The notes under the pieces were generated by a model. It saw only the letters and a program-made list of their open reading frames with translations. It was not told where the DNA came from and did no database searches. From the NCBI GenBank assembly GCA_021292105.1, contig CM037875.1, positions 1,516,956-1,580,955 of the forward strand: 64,000 nt of DNA, written 5' to 3'. The translations under genes and the position numbers were made by a program. Shown in pieces: positions 33,570 through 47,589 of the stretch. How positions within the stretch are numbered: the stretch's first letter is position 1; each line of letters opens with the position of its first letter. Origin of the DNA: Anadara kagoshimensis (lineage: Eukaryota; Mollusca; Bivalvia; Arcoida; Arcidae).

Positions 33570-33900
33570 ATTGCCAAACACTTTCTTTGATTTGCTCACT
33601 CCATATGTGGGAGGTCATGGGTTTAAACCCTGTCCATGGTATGACCAAGACTTGAAAATAGATAGTGACTGTTCTTTCAACAAACACTCAGCATCTATGA
33701 ATGAACGTTACAGGGTTCTTGGGAAGAGAACTTAAAAATTGATGTGCCATGTCACAGTAGGTGTGGCATGTTAAAAAACCCTCCTTGCCAACTGCACTGC
33801 AAAGGTAAAAATTTCTGCCACTTCACCTTAAGCTGGTGATGTCTCAATATAAGTGAAATATTCTTGACTGGGATGTAAAACCCCATTCAACCAATCAACC
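33570..33900 (+). mobile_element. SINE-2 copy
   Basis: Box B gtcatgggtttaaaccc, body gaccaagacttgaaaatag and aacttaaaaattgatgtgcc, tail cttaagctggtgatgtctca, then tataagtgaaatattcttga and ctgggatgtaaaacccc. Box A is degraded. Confidence 0.8.
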
Positions 33901-35392
33901 AAAATTTATTGATTCATACACTGCCACTCATAAACAATTAATAGCTCAGGGCTCTTTGCTGGGTTGCTTATTGGGGCCAATTCTCTAAACCATCTACAAT
34001 TCAAAATCTAAAATTTTTCTCAATCACTTTGCCAATTTTCACAATTTAGGAAATTTCAGTTTTGAAACCAGTTTGAAGATTTTTTCTCTGGACTTTAAAA
34101 AAAAACAAAAAAAAACCCCAACCAGTTTGACCTATCAGGAGATTCAAAATATCTGTGTTGGAGATTAAGAGATTCAACTGAATGGAAAATAAAACATATG
34201 CCTCTTTCAATGATTGGTTCCCGTCATATTACTCAATGATTACTGGAAATTTGTAATTTGATAAATATTGTTATCTCTAAGTGACACAGGTGTGATTTTG
34301 ATGTTATTTATTTATATTGATTGTAGATATATTTTATGGTAAATCATAGATGTAATATCCGGGTTATAGACACCACAGATGGCCAGATATATTACAATTG
34401 TAAATGTTCCATGTTATATCGGATGATGGACCTCAGATGGTCAAATCTACATAAAACAGTTATATAAACAAACGTAAACAACATATCAGCTTCCTTTAAT
34501 AAAAACATATTTTTAATAAGTATGTAGATAATGAATCACGATGTAATGAAATGTTAAACTCGAATGGCATAGTAAAATAGGATTTTTACCATCAGAGAAG
34601 TAACTTCCCTGGAAGTATTGGCATAGAGGTTCAAAAAATCTTGGAGCGATTTGATGTCTTTTATTTGTATGACAAATAAATAGTTCATTACTGTTTATTT
34701 AGTCTCTTTCGGAGAAAGCAAGATCGCAAAATATTCTATAAATTTCAATATGACGGGTACAAATCAATGATTCCTTTACTTATACATGAGCCGTTGCTAA
34801 AAATTCCTGTTCCCTCTCAATCCTTGCTTCATATATCATTTTATGCGACAAAATATAACCTGGGTGGGTGTTTACAATAATAATTCTTTTACAAAATGGC
34901 GGAGTTGTTTATGTTGTAGTCATGACGAAAGAATTGACTATTTACGCAGGTTAGTGCAGTTCAAAACAGATTGCGTAACTGGAAGACCAAAAATTGATTT
35001 TATAACTACCTTTCTGCATTTTCAAAGTTTTGGAAAAATGTAGGTAAATTCAAACTTTTTAACTCAACCTGACCTTTGAACTAGCTACCCTTCATTGTAC
35101 CCCTTGCGAACCTACGTAAATAATAAATTTTTCCATCATCATTACGTCACACGAAAGACATCGCCATTTTGTCAAAAAGTTTACCATTGTAAAAACGCAT
35201 CCAAAATATGTTTGTTGTATTAAAAGAGTTATAATGCATGGATTACATCGAAATTAGGATTATTAGCAACGACTCAGCTCATATAAGTAAATGGTTAATT
35301 GACTTTTAACCTTGCCATTCAAATCTTTGAAATATTGGCATTGTTCCTTTCTCTGTAGCAGAGTAAACAGACAGTAGCTGCTTTAACATCCA
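33901..35392. other. Non-coding, promoter-like patch at 34.84-35.2 kb unproven
   Basis: Two ATGGCG/CGCCAT contexts (34899 on +, about 35160-35170 on -) and CpG-containing sequence flank an open frame at 34843-35043. The + strand ATGGCGGAG frame stops after seven codons. No recognisable product, so no gene is called. Confidence 0.35.
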
Positions 35393-35638
35393 GGGTCCAG
35401 TTGCACAAAGCTTGATTAGTTTAATCGATTGATAAGTCAAAGGTTGAATCTCGCATTCTTTCATATCTGCTGTAAAATTAAAGTTGAAAATGTTGAAAGT
35501 AAATATAATTCCATCAAATGTAACCATATCATTACAAAACTATCAATTTTATAATGTTATTTCTTATTTGTCTTTTTAATTTTTAAATTTGTGTTAATCA
35601 TTAATTAAACTAATCAGGCTTCGAACAACTGGGTCCAG
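35393..35638. mobile_element. MITE-2 copy (palindromic, ~246 bp)
   Basis: Left gggtccagttgcacaaagct and, complemented, right ggacccagttgttcgaagcc are followed inward by tgattagtttaat on both sides. Non-coding interior. Confidence 0.75.
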
Positions 35639-35794
35639 ATGTAATAAAAGTGAATTATCTAAAAGGAAAAGATTTTTAATGTTTTAAGTGGTATAGGTTA
35701 AGTTGGCTTATGGTATAGTGCAGCATGTGATGTATATGTTCTTAATATATATTTTCAACTTTTTCTTGAACTACTGACAGATTTCTATCCATGC

Positions 35795-38700
35795 TCACAT
35801 TTTTATTTGAATGTCTTAAAAACGATGGTCACATTATCATTTGAATGTCCTAAAAACCATGCTCACATTATCATTTCAATGTCCTAAAAACCATGCTCAC
35901 ATTATCATTTGAATGTCCTAAAAATTGTGCTCACATTATCATTTGAATGTCAGTAAAACCATGCTCACATTATCATTTGAATGTCCTAAAAACCATGCCC
36001 ACATTATCATTTGAATGTCAGTAAAACCATGCTCACATTATCATTTGAATGTCAGTAAAACCATGCTCACATTATCATTTGAATGTCCTAAAAATTGTGC
36101 TTACATTATCATTTGAATGTCCTAAAATTGTGCTTACATTATCATTTGAATGTCCTAAAACCCATGCCCACATTATCATTGAAATGTCCTAAAAACCATG
36201 CTCACATTATCATTTGAATGTCCTAAAAACCATGCTCACATTATCATTTGAATGTCCTAAAAACCATGCTCACATTATCATTTGAATGTTAGTAAAACCA
36301 TGCTCACATTATCATTTGAATGTCCTTAAAACCATGCTCACATTATCATTTGAATGTCCTAAAAACCATGCTCACATTATCATTTGAATGTTACTAAAAC
36401 CATGCTCACAGTATCATTTGAATGTCCTAAAAACCATGCTCACATTATTATTTAACCTCTAGTAAAACCATGCTTACATTATCATTTGAATGTCCTAAAA
36501 TTGTGCTTACATTATCATTTGAGTGTCCTAAAAATTGTGCTCACATTATCATTTGAATGTCCTCAAAATCTTGCTTAGATTATCATTTGAATGTCCTTAA
36601 AATTGAGTTCACATTATCATTTGAATGTCAGTAAAACCATGCTCACATTATTATTTAAATAAGTCTTTAAAATTATGCTCACTTTATTATTTGAATGTCC
36701 TAAAAACCATGATCACATTGTTTGAATGTCCTAAAAATCATGCTCACATTATCATTTTAATTTCCCTAAAACCATGCTCACATTATCATTTGAATGTCCT
36801 AAATCTCATGCTCGCATTAGTATGCAAGTGTTAGTAAAAATCATGTTCACATAATCATTTGAATGTCCTAAAACCATTAATACATTATCATTTGAATGTC
36901 AGTAAAACTATGCTCACAATAACATTAGAATGTCCTAAAAACTGTGCTCACATTATCATTTGAATGTCCTAAAAACCATGCTCACATTATCATTTGAATG
37001 TCCTAAAAACCATGCTCACATTATCATTTGAATGTCCTAAAAACCATGCTCACATTATCATTTGAATGTCCTAAAAACTGTGCTCACATTATCATTTGAA
37101 TGTCCTTAAAACCATGCTCACATTATTATTTGAATGTCTTAAAAACCATGCTCACATTATCATTTGAATGATCTAAAAACCATGCTCACGTTATCATTTG
37201 AATGTCTTAAAAATTGTGCTCACATTATCATTTGAATGTCCTAAAATCATGCTCACATTATCATTTGAATGTCAGTAAAACCATGCTCACATTATCATTT
37301 GAATGTTCTAAAAACCATGCTCATATTATTATTTGAATGTCAGTAAAACCATGCTCACATTATCATTTGAATGTTAGTTAGTAAAACCATGCTTACATTA
37401 TCATTTTAATGTTAGTAAAACCATGCTCACATTATTATTGAAATGTTAGTAAAAACCATGCTCACATTATTATTTGAATATAAGTAAAACCATGCTCACA
37501 TTATCATTTAAATATAAGTAAAACCATGCTCACATTATTATTTGAATGTCAGTAAAACCATGCTCACATTATCATTTGAATGTCCTAAAAACCATGCTTA
37601 CATTATCATTTGAATGTCTAAAAACCATGCTCACATTATTATTTGAATGTCAGTAAAACCATGCTCACATTATCATTTGAATGTCCTAAAAACCATGCTC
37701 ACATTATCATTTGAATGTCTAAAAACCATGCTCACATTATCATTTGAATGTCCTAAAAACCATGCTCACATTATCATTTGAATGTCTAAAAACCATGCTC
37801 ACATTATTATTTGAATGTCAGTAAAACCGTGCTCACATTATCATTTGAATGTCCTAAAAACCATGCTCACATTATTATTTGGTCCTAAAAACCATGCCCA
37901 CATTATTATTTGAATGTCAGTAAAACCATGCTCACATTATAAATTAAATGTCCTAAAAACCATGCTCACATTATCATTTGAATGTCCTAAAAACCATGCT
38001 CACATTATCATTTGAATGTCCTGAAAACCATGCTCACATTATTATTTAAATGTCCTAAAAACCATGCTCACATTATTATTTGAATGTTAGTAAAACCATG
38101 CTCACATTATTATTTGAATGTCCTAAAAACCATGCTCACATTATTATTTAAATGTCCTAAAACCATGCCACATTATCATGTAATGTCAGTAAAACCATGC
38201 TCACATTATTATTTGAATGTTAGTAAAACCATGCTCACATTATTATTTGAATGTTAGTAAAACCATGCTCACATTATTATTTGAATGTTAGTAAAACCAT
38301 GCTCACTTTATTATTTGAATGTCCTAAAAACCATGCTCACATTATTATTTAAATGTCCTAAAAACCATGCCCACATTATTATTTAAATGTCCTAAAAACC
38401 ATGCTCACATTATTATTTAAATGTCCTAAAAACCATGCCCACATTATCATTTAAATGTCAGTAAAACCATGCTCACATTATTATTTGAATGTTAGTAAAC
38501 CATGCTCACATTATTATTTGAATGTTAGTAAAACCATGCTCACATTATCATTTGAATGTCCTAAAAACCATGCTCACATTATTATTTAAATGTCCTAAAA
38601 ACCATGCTCACATAATCATTTAAATGTCAGTAAAACCATGCTCACATTATTATTTGAATGTTAGTAAAACTATGCTCACATTATTATTTAAATGTTAGTA

Positions 38701-41700
38701 AAACCATGCTCACATTATCATTTGAATGTTAGTAAAAAAAACCATGCTCACATTATCATTTGAATGTTAGTAAAACCATGCTCACATTATTATTTGAATA
38801 TAAGTAAAACCATGCTCACATTATTATTTGAATATAAGTAAAACCATGCTCACATTATTATTTGAATATAAGTAAAACCATGCTCACATTATTATTTGAA
38901 TGTTAGTAAAACCATGCTCACATTATCATTTGAATGTCCTAAAAACCATGCCCACATTATCATTTGAATGTTAGTAAAACCATGCTCACATTATCATTTG
39001 AATGTTAGTAAAACCATGCTCACATTATTATTTGAATGTTAGTAAAACCATGCTCACATTATCATTTGAATGTCCTAAAAACCATGCTCACATTATCATT
39101 TGAATGTCCTAAAAACCATGCCCACATTATCATTTTAATGTTAGTAAAACCATGCTCACATTATCATTTGAATGTTAGTAAAACCATGCTCACATTATCA
39201 TTTGAATGTCCTAAAAACCATGCTCACATTATCATTTGAATGTTAGTTAGTAAAACCATGCTTACATTATCATTTTAATGTTAGTAAAACCATGCTCACA
39301 TTATTATTGAAATGTTAGTAAAAACCATGCTCACATTATCATTTGAATATAAGTAAAACCATGCTCACATTATCATTTGAATATAAGTAAAACCATGCTC
39401 ACATTATTATTTGAATGTCAGTAAAACCATGCTCACATTATCATTTGAATGTCCTAAAAACCATGCTCACATTATCATTTGAATGTCTAAAAACTATGCT
39501 CACATTATTATTTGAATGTCAGTAAAACCATGCTCACATTATCATTTGAATGTCCTAAAACCATGCTCACATTATCATTTGAATGTCTAAAAACCATGCT
39601 CACATTATTATTTGAATGTCAGTAAAACCGTGCTCACATTATCATTTGAATGTCCTAAAAACTATGCTCACATTATTATTTGGTCCTAAAAACCATGCTC
39701 ACATTATTATTTGAATGTCAGTAAAACCATGCTCACATTATAATTTGAATGTCCTAAAAACCATGCTCACATTATCATTTGAATGTCCTAAAAACCATGC
39801 TCACATTATCATTTGAATGTCCTAAAAACCATGCTCACATTATCATTTGAATGTCCTAAAAACCATGCTCACATTATTATTTGAATGTTAGTAAAACCAT
39901 GCTCACTTTATTATTTGAATGTCCTAAAAACCATGCTCACATTATTATTTAAATGTCCTAAAAATCATGCTCACATAATCATTTAAATGTCAGTAAAACC
40001 ATGCTCACATTATTATTTGGTCCTAAAAACCATGCTCACATTATTATTTGAATGTCAGTAAAACCATGCCCACATTATAATTTGAATGTTAGTAAAACCA
40101 TGCTCACATTATTATTTGAATGTTAGTAAAACCATGCTCACATTATTATTTGAATGTTAGTAAAACCATGCTCACATTATTTTTGAATGTTAGTAAAACC
40201 ATGCTCACTTTATTATTTGAATGTCCTAAAAACCATGCTCACATTATTATTTAAATGTCCTAAAAACCATGCCCACATTATCATTTAAATGTCCTAAAAA
40301 CCATGCTCACATTATTATTTAAATGTCCTAAAAACCATGCCCACATTATCATTTAAATGTCAGTAAACCATGCTCACATTATTATTTGAATGTTAGTAAA
40401 ACCATGCTCACATTATTATTTGAATGTTAGTAAAACCATGCTCACATTATCATTTGAATGTCCTAAAAACCATGCTCACATTATTATTTAAATGTCCTAA
40501 AAACCATGCTCACATAATCATTTAAATGTCAGTAAAACCATGCTCACATTATTATTTGAATGTTAGTAAAACTATGCTCACATTATTATTTAAATGTTAG
40601 TAAAACCATGCTCACATTATCATTTGAATGTTAGTAAAAAAAACCATGCTCACATTATCATTTGAATGTTAGTAAACCATGCTCACATTATTATTTGAAT
40701 ATAAGTAAAACCATGCTCACATTATTATTTGAATATAAGTAAAACCATGCTCACATTATTATTTGAATATAAGAAAAACCATGCTCACATTATTATTTGA
40801 ATGTTAGTAAAACCATGCTCACATTATCATTTGAATGTCCTAAAAACCATGCCCACATTATCATTTGAATGTTAGTAAAACCATGCTCACATTATCATTT
40901 GAATGTTAGTAAAACCATGCTCACATTATTATTTGAATGTTAGTAAAACCATGCTCACATTATCATTTGAATGTCCTAAAACCATGCTCACATTATCATT
41001 TGAATGTCCTAAAAACCATGCCCACATTATCATTTTAATGTTAGTAAAACCATGCTCACATTATCATTTGAATGTTAGTAAAACCATGCTCACATTATCA
41101 TTTGAATGTCCTAAAAACCATGCTCACATTATCATTTGAATGTTAGTAAGTAAAACCATGCTTACATTATCATTTTAATGTTAGTAAAACCATGCTCACA
41201 TTATTATTGAAATGTTAGTAAAAACCATGCTCACATTATCATTTGAATATAAGTAAAACCATGCTCACATTATCATTTGAATATAAGTAAAACCATGCTC
41301 ACATTATTATTTGAATGTTAGTAAAACCATGCTCACATTATCATTTGAATGTCCTAAAAACCATGCTCACATTATCATTTGAATGTCTAAAAACTATGCT
41401 CACATTATTATTTGAATGTCAGTAAAACCATGCTCACATTATCATTTGAATGTCCTAAAAACCATGCTCACATTATCATTTGAATGTCTAAAAACCATGC
41501 TCACATTATTATTTGAATGTCAGTAAAACCGTGCTCACATTATCATTTGAATGTCCTAAAAACTATGCTCACATTATTATTTGGTCCTAAAAACCATGCT
41601 CACATTATTATTTGAATGTCAGTAAAACCATGCTCACATTATAATTTGAATGTCCTAAAAACCATGCTCACATTATCATTTGAATGTCCTAAAAACCATG

Positions 41701-44272
41701 CTCACATTATTATTTAAATGTCCTAAAAACCATGCTCACATTATTATTTGAATGTTAGTTAAACCATGCTCACTTTATTATTTGAATGTCCTAAAAACCA
41801 TGCTCACATTATTATTTAAATGTCCTAAAAACCATGCTCACATAATCATTTAAATGTCAGTAAAACCATGCTCACATTATTATTTGGTCCTAAAACCATG
41901 CTCACATTATTATTTGAATGTCAGTAAAACCATGCCCACATTATAATTTGAATGTCCTAAAAACCATGCTCACATCATCATTTGAATGTCCTAAAAACCA
42001 TGCTCACATTATCATTTGAATGTCCTAAAAACCATGCTCACATTATTATTTAAATGTCCTAAAAACCATGCTCACATTATTATTTGAATGTTAGTAAAAC
42101 CATGCTCACATTATTATTTGAATGTTCTAAAAACCATGCTCACATTATTATTTAAATGTCCTAAAAACCATGCCCACATTATCATTTAAATGTCAGTAAA
42201 ACCATGCTCACATTATTATTTGAATGTTAGTAAAACCATGCTCACATTATTATTTGAATGTTAGTAAAACCATGCTCACATTATTATTTGAATGTTAGTA
42301 AAACCATGCTCACTTTATTATTTGAATGTCCTAAAAACCATGCTCACATTATTATTTAAATGTCCTAAAAACCATGCCCACATTATCATTTAAATGTCCT
42401 AAAAACCATGCTCACATTATTATTTAAATGTCCTAAAAACCATGCCCACATTATCATTTAAATGTCAGTAAAACCATGCTCACATTATTATTTGAATGTT
42501 AGTAAAACCATGCTCACATTATTATTTGAATGTTAGTAAAACCATGCTCACATTATCATTTGAATGTCCTAAAAACCATGCTCACATTATTATTTAAATG
42601 TCCTAAAAACCATGCTCACATAATCATTTAAATGTCAGTAAAACCATGCTCACATTATTATTTGAATGTTAGTAAAACTATGCTCACATTATTATTTAAA
42701 TGTTAGTAAAACCATGCTCACATTATCATTTGAATGTTAGTAAAAAAACCATGCTCACATTATCATTTGAATGTTAGTAAAACCATGCTCACATTATCAT
42801 TTGAATATAAGTAAAACCATGCTCACATTATTATTTGAATATAAGTAAAACCATGCTCACATTATTATTTGAATATAAGTAAAACCATGCTCACATTATT
42901 ATTTGAATGTTAGTAAAACCATGCTCACATTATCATTTGAATGTCCTAAAAACCATGCCCACATTATCATTTAAATGTTAGTAAAACCATGCTCACATTA
43001 TCATTTGAATGTTAGTAAAACCATGCTCACATTATTATTTGAATGTTAGTAAAACCATGCTCACATTATCATTTGAACGTCCTAAAAACCATGCTCACAT
43101 TATCATTTGAATGTCCTAAAAACCATGCCCACATTATCATTTTAATGTTAGTAAAACCATGCTCACATTATCATTTGAATGTTAGTAAAACCATGCTCAC
43201 ATTATCATTTGAATGTCCTAAAACCATGCTCACATTATCATTTGAATGTTAGTTAGTAAAACCATGCTTACATTATCATTTTAATGTTAGTAAAACCATG
43301 CTCACATTATTATTGAAATGTTAGTAAAAACCATGCTCACATTATCATTTGAATATAAGTAAAACCATGCTCACATTATCATTTGAATATAAGTAAAACC
43401 ATGCTCACATTATTATTTGAATGTCAGTAAAACCATGCTCACATTATCATTTGAATGTTCTAAAAACCATGCTCACATTATCATTTGAATTTCTAAAAAC
43501 TATGCTCACATTATTATTTGAATGTCAGTAAAACCATGCTCACATTATCATTTGAATGTCCTAAAAACCATGCTCACATTATCATTTGAATGTCTAAAAA
43601 CCATGCTCACATTATTATTTGAATGTCAGTAAAACCGTGCTCACATTATCATTTGAATGTCCTAAAACTATGCTCACATTATTATTTGGTCCTAAAAACC
43701 ATGCTCACATTATTATTTGAATGTCCTAAAAACCATGCTCACATTATCATTTGAATGTCCTAAAAACCATGCTCACATTATTATTTAAATGTCCTAAAAA
43801 CCATGCTCACATTATTATTTGAATGTTAGTAAAACCATGCTCACTTTATTATTTGAATGTCCTAAAAACCATGCTCACATTATTATTTAAATGTCCTAAA
43901 AACCATGCCCACATTATCATTTAAATGTCAGTAAAACCATGCTCACATTATTTGAATGTAAGTAAAACCATGCTCACATTATTATTTGAATGTTAGTAAA
44001 ACCATGCTCACATTATAATTTGAATGTCCTAAAAACCATGCTTACATTATTATTTAAATGTCCTAAAAACCATGCTCACATTATCATTTAAATGTCAGTA
44101 AAACCATGCTCACATTATTTTTTGAATGTTAGTAAAACCATGCTCACATTATTATTTAAATGTTAGTAAAACCATGCTCACATTATTATTTGAATATAAG
44201 TAAAACCATGCTCACATTATTATTTGAATATGAGTAAAACCATGCTCACATTATCATTTGAATGTTATTAAA
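35795..44272 (+). repeat. 8.5-kb minisatellite, 34-bp unit, about 250 copies, higher-order structure
   Basis: Each unit has catgctcacattatcatttg followed by one of several 14-base variants: aatgtcctaaaaac, aatgttagtaaaac, aatgtcagtaaaac or aatataagtaaaac. A rare unit (catgcttac, then cattttaatg) recurs at 37388, 39258, 41158 and 43263, spacings of 1,870, 1,900 and 2,105 bases. A unit with an extended A-run recurs near 38735, 40638 and 42740, and the truncated tatttggtcc unit also repeats in register. Units before ~37 kb are more diverged. Short open frames inside (36625, 39036, 40903, 43043) are by-products. Confidence 0.97.
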
Positions 44273-44765
44273 TGTCTCGCGTTATTGTTTGTCCTTACTT
44301 ATTTTGTTATTATAATTTTGCAGCAAGCAAATAATATTTTAGACAAAAATTACTTCTGTGTTTTTGGTCCATTTGTAGAGATTCATTAGAAGTTTTTTTA
44401 TGTTGGATATAAAATTTATGTTTCCTGAGGGTGTAGCATTGGTTTTGTTACAATCAATTGAGAATCGTTCATATTGTCAGTATCAACAATAAATATGTGT
44501 TTAAAAGCCATTCTCATGGCAGTACATCAAAGTTTATGTGAAGTTAATTTAAAAGTTTACTGGATTTCTGTATGGACGATTTTATTTAGTGTTTTGTGAC
44601 AACAAAGTAAATTTATGTGGTTGCTGTGAGTGATCAATTTAAACAACATTTCTATGGAAACAATAAAGTTAGAGTATACCTTATAGGGATGTTAAATGTA
44701 ATTTAGAAAATAAGAAATACAGGTAAGATATCCGTGTTTTATTTCTGGTTTCTGTGGTATTATTA
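44273..44765. other. Non-coding, nothing assigned
   Basis: No exon or repeat family recognised. Confidence 0.35.
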
Positions 44766-44905
44766 TAGAGGCGTGGAGTAATGGTTTTTAACAACCCAGT
44801 CAAGATTGAGGCAGTAAGTGCTGGGATTGTGGAGGAAACTAGAGTGCCCATAGAAAATCACTGAGCTTTAGCAACTTTTCATTGGATCTAACATAGGCAG
44901 TGAGA
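44766..44905 (-). mobile_element. SINE-1 fragment
   Basis: Shared tail aacccagtcaagattgaggc and body tgtggaggaaactagagtgc, then the copy breaks off near the box B region. Confidence 0.55.
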
Positions 44906-44944
44906 TGAACAGTGACCCATTTGTGTGCACTTTGGAACTCTTGG

Positions 44945-45250
44945 AGACGTCACTAGCTATAGGTAAAGTGGCAGTAATTTTGACCATTGCAGTGCACTCA
45001 GGGCAACATGCAGAGAGGGTTCTTTTATGTGTCACAGCGCATCAGTTTTAAGGATTTCCTCCAAAAGGACCCTGTGACTTTCATTTCTAAATACTGAGTG
45101 CTTGGCGTTTCAAGTCTTGGTCGGACCACAGTTGGGGTTTGAACCCACAACCTTCAACTTACAGGGTGAGCACTCTAGCAGTTGAGCTGCAGTGATAAAT
45201 GTAGGCAGTGAGAAACACTGTGATCTGAATTTGTGCACTCTGGAACTCTT
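44945..45250 (-). mobile_element. SINE-2 copy followed by SINE-1 head
   Basis: On + : gacgtcactagctataggta (tail), catttctaaatactgagtgc, ttcaagtcttggtcggacca, gttggggtttgaacccacaa (box B) and ctctagcagttgagctgcag (box A). A short SINE-1 head piece (aaacactgtgatctgaattt ... gaactcttagccactaaggg) adjoins it. Confidence 0.75.
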
Positions 45251-46335
45251 AGCCACTAAGGGGCATGAAGAAGTTTAGGCTAGGAATTCACAATTACAAT
45301 TAAGCACCCTGTAGTTTAGGCAAATACTATAGAAAAAGCAATCACAAAATCTTGGAGATTTGTACTACCAGGGTGTATTTAATTGATGGAAATAATTTAT
45401 TTCTAATAGATTAAAATTTGGATCACATTGTAACAACAAAGATATAGATATCTTTTGTTTCCTGTTTATCACAGGAAGTGATAATGGCGAGTGTGACCTT
45501 TTAAGTGACCTGTGTAGTGACCTTTGTAGTGACCTGTGTAGTGACCATTGTAATGACCTATCACAGCGTAGGTAGTGATAGTAGTGATAACATTTCCATA
45601 GAGATTATATTCACATATAAGATTACTACCTACATGATAATACAGATATTATAATTACTGGTTAGCTCACTGTAGAGATTACAACCATACTATGCCATTT
45701 ATAAATAACTATAACAGATTAATTTGTTATAAATTATTGTAATCATCATGTCAAATTTTATTCATAGAATTGAAATATCAAAAGTTTTTGCAGTGTTTAC
45801 TGAAGTTAATGATCTAAATGTATGCAACAAAGTTGTTTTTCTTAGAAATTTTTTTGTAATTTTTTTTTTTTTTTTGAAATTTTGAGAAAAAATATTAAAT
45901 GAAAGAAAATATATTTTTGAAGATAAAAAACTATTTTGGCTGAAACACACAACTAAACTTTAACAGAATTTTATTTTGAACAATTTAATTTTGAGAAAAT
46001 TTTCAGTCTAATATGACAGATTTTTTTTAACAATATTTTATTTTATCTAACATATGTTACAAATAAACAATTAAAATAAATTACAGAAATTGGATCTCTA
46101 AAATAAGAATCCAATTCTTATATTTATCAGTCTCCCAGATATGGCCAATTTTAAACATGTAAAATAATTAATGGATGGCAGTGTAGCATGCCGAAGGTCA
46201 GAAATCTTCAGAGATAAAACCTGAGCTGAGAATCAGTAACAATCTCACCTGATATACGCTTATCTAAGGGATCACTATCATCAAAATGCGGAGATTACGA
46301 TACACTCGCATTTAGGATCATGACCAGAGTCACAT
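45251..46335. other. Non-coding; short gtgacc repeats
   Basis: gtgacctgtgta/gtgacctttgta units recur five times at about 45502-45560. The rest is AT-rich, and the minus-strand frame at 45762-45950 is low-complexity. Confidence 0.45.
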
Positions 46336-46340
46336 TATAT

Positions 46341-46440
46341 GTGATATAACTATTTTTTGTAGTAATCAGTTCATGGTTAGATAACTATGTGATATAACTA
46401 TTTTTTGTAGTAATCAGTTCATGGTTAGATAACTCCGTGA
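46341..46440. repeat. 48-bp tandem duplication
   Basis: gtgatataactattttttgt at 46341 and again at 46389 with identical following sequence, and a third truncated start at 46437. Confidence 0.9.
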
Positions 46441-46554
46441 TATATGTTCTCTGTATATAGACTTTACGGCAGCTTCATCATGATGGGTTTGACCTACAGG
46501 TGTCCGTTGTCCGATAATTAAACCTCCCACTTATTATTGGTACGATAAGTTAGA

Positions 46555-46795
46555 CTGAAGTGGAGTAATGGTGTTTTATGGCCCAGTCAAAATTCTGTCA
46601 CTTATAATGAGGTGGTCAGTTCTTGGATGGTGGAGGAAACCAGAGTGCCCAGAGAAAAACAATTACCTCTGGCAAGCAAACTGAAATGACAAACTTTCTC
46701 ATGTTAGGATCTGTGCCAGATGGATTTTAAACTACATAGGAGATGAAAAGCCCTGTGATCTGTTAGAACACTTTTTAGATCATTGAGACACCAAG
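46555..46795 (-). mobile_element. SINE-1 copy
   Basis: Tail gttttatggcccagtcaaaa, gaggtggtcagttcttggat, ggaggaaaccagagtgccca, aactgaaatgacaaactttc and head tttagatcattgagacacca. Confidence 0.75.
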
Positions 46796-46854
46796 ACCTT
46801 CTCTCTTCCTCTTGATTTGACCTAAATGTATTGATTGTCTGAAAATTAAAATTC

Positions 46855-47030
46855 CCACTTATTAGTTATTAGATGATGGAGGAAACCAGAGTGCCTGTAG
46901 AAAATTATTGACCCGCGGCAATTGAACTGACAATTTCTCATACTAGGATCTGTTCTTATGGATTTAAACTTGGGCCATGAGAAGTCTTTTGTCTGTAAGC
47001 ACGTTCTTTAGATCACGTGTCCATCAAGAC
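46855..47030 (-). mobile_element. SINE-1 copy, truncated at the tail
   Basis: gatgatggaggaaaccagag, caattgaactgacaatttct and head ctttagatcacgtgtccatc. Confidence 0.7.
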
Positions 47031-47034
47031 TTCC

Positions 47035-47225
47035 CATTTATAATGAGGTTGTCAGCTGAATGGTAGCGGAAACCAGAGGGCTTGTAGAACACTATCAACC
47101 TTTAGCAAGTGAACTGACCAACTTCCTCACACAAGGATCTGCCCAAATCTTATTTTAAACTTGAGTGATAAGGGGAGCTGTGATATGTAAGCATGCTCTG
47201 CAGACCACTTGAACACCAAGTCCCT
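47035..47225 (-). mobile_element. SINE-1 copy
   Basis: ataatgaggttgtcagctga, ggtagcggaaaccagagggc, aagtgaactgaccaacttcc and head tgcagaccacttgaacacca. Third in a row in the same orientation. Confidence 0.7.
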
Positions 47226-47369
47226 TTTTCTCTTAATGGAATTGACCTACATATATTTTCTTGGTAATCATACAACCTCCCACTTTTTATTGAAACGATA
47301 TGATGGACAAATTAATCTGAAAATATGTGTGCATTGTATGCTGTAAATCTTGTTGATTTATGTGATGCC

Positions 47370-47450
47370 ATTTTGGATTCAAATCTAGCGGCTGTGAGAC
47401 GCTGAAATCCATATGTGTTTATTCGACCACTCGGCCACAGGCACCCCGAT
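47370..47450 (-). mobile_element. SINE-1 head fragment
   Basis: gattcaaatctagcggctgt (box B side) and ttcgaccactcggccacagg (box A side), the best conserved tRNA 5' end of the family in the window. Confidence 0.65.
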
Positions 47451-47589
47451 TAATCTTGCTCAGTGTCCTGAAGATGCTATTAAGTATTCCACACATGTAC
47501 TTAAACACAGGATGCCTCACTGGACAGAAGCTTAGTTTAAGAGTAGCTTGTATCTGGTATTGCCTATTTCACATTTACGGAAGTACAGT

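Noticed and set aside
34843..35043. First-exon candidate with ATGGCGGAG context and a cag/gttagt donor
   Set aside because: The ATGGCG frame stops after seven codons, the longer frame has no recognisable content, and no partner exon was found.
35795..44272. CRISPR-like regular array
   Set aside because: Units are contiguous without unique spacers, no cas genes are present, and the context is clearly eukaryotic. The same applies to the other arrays.
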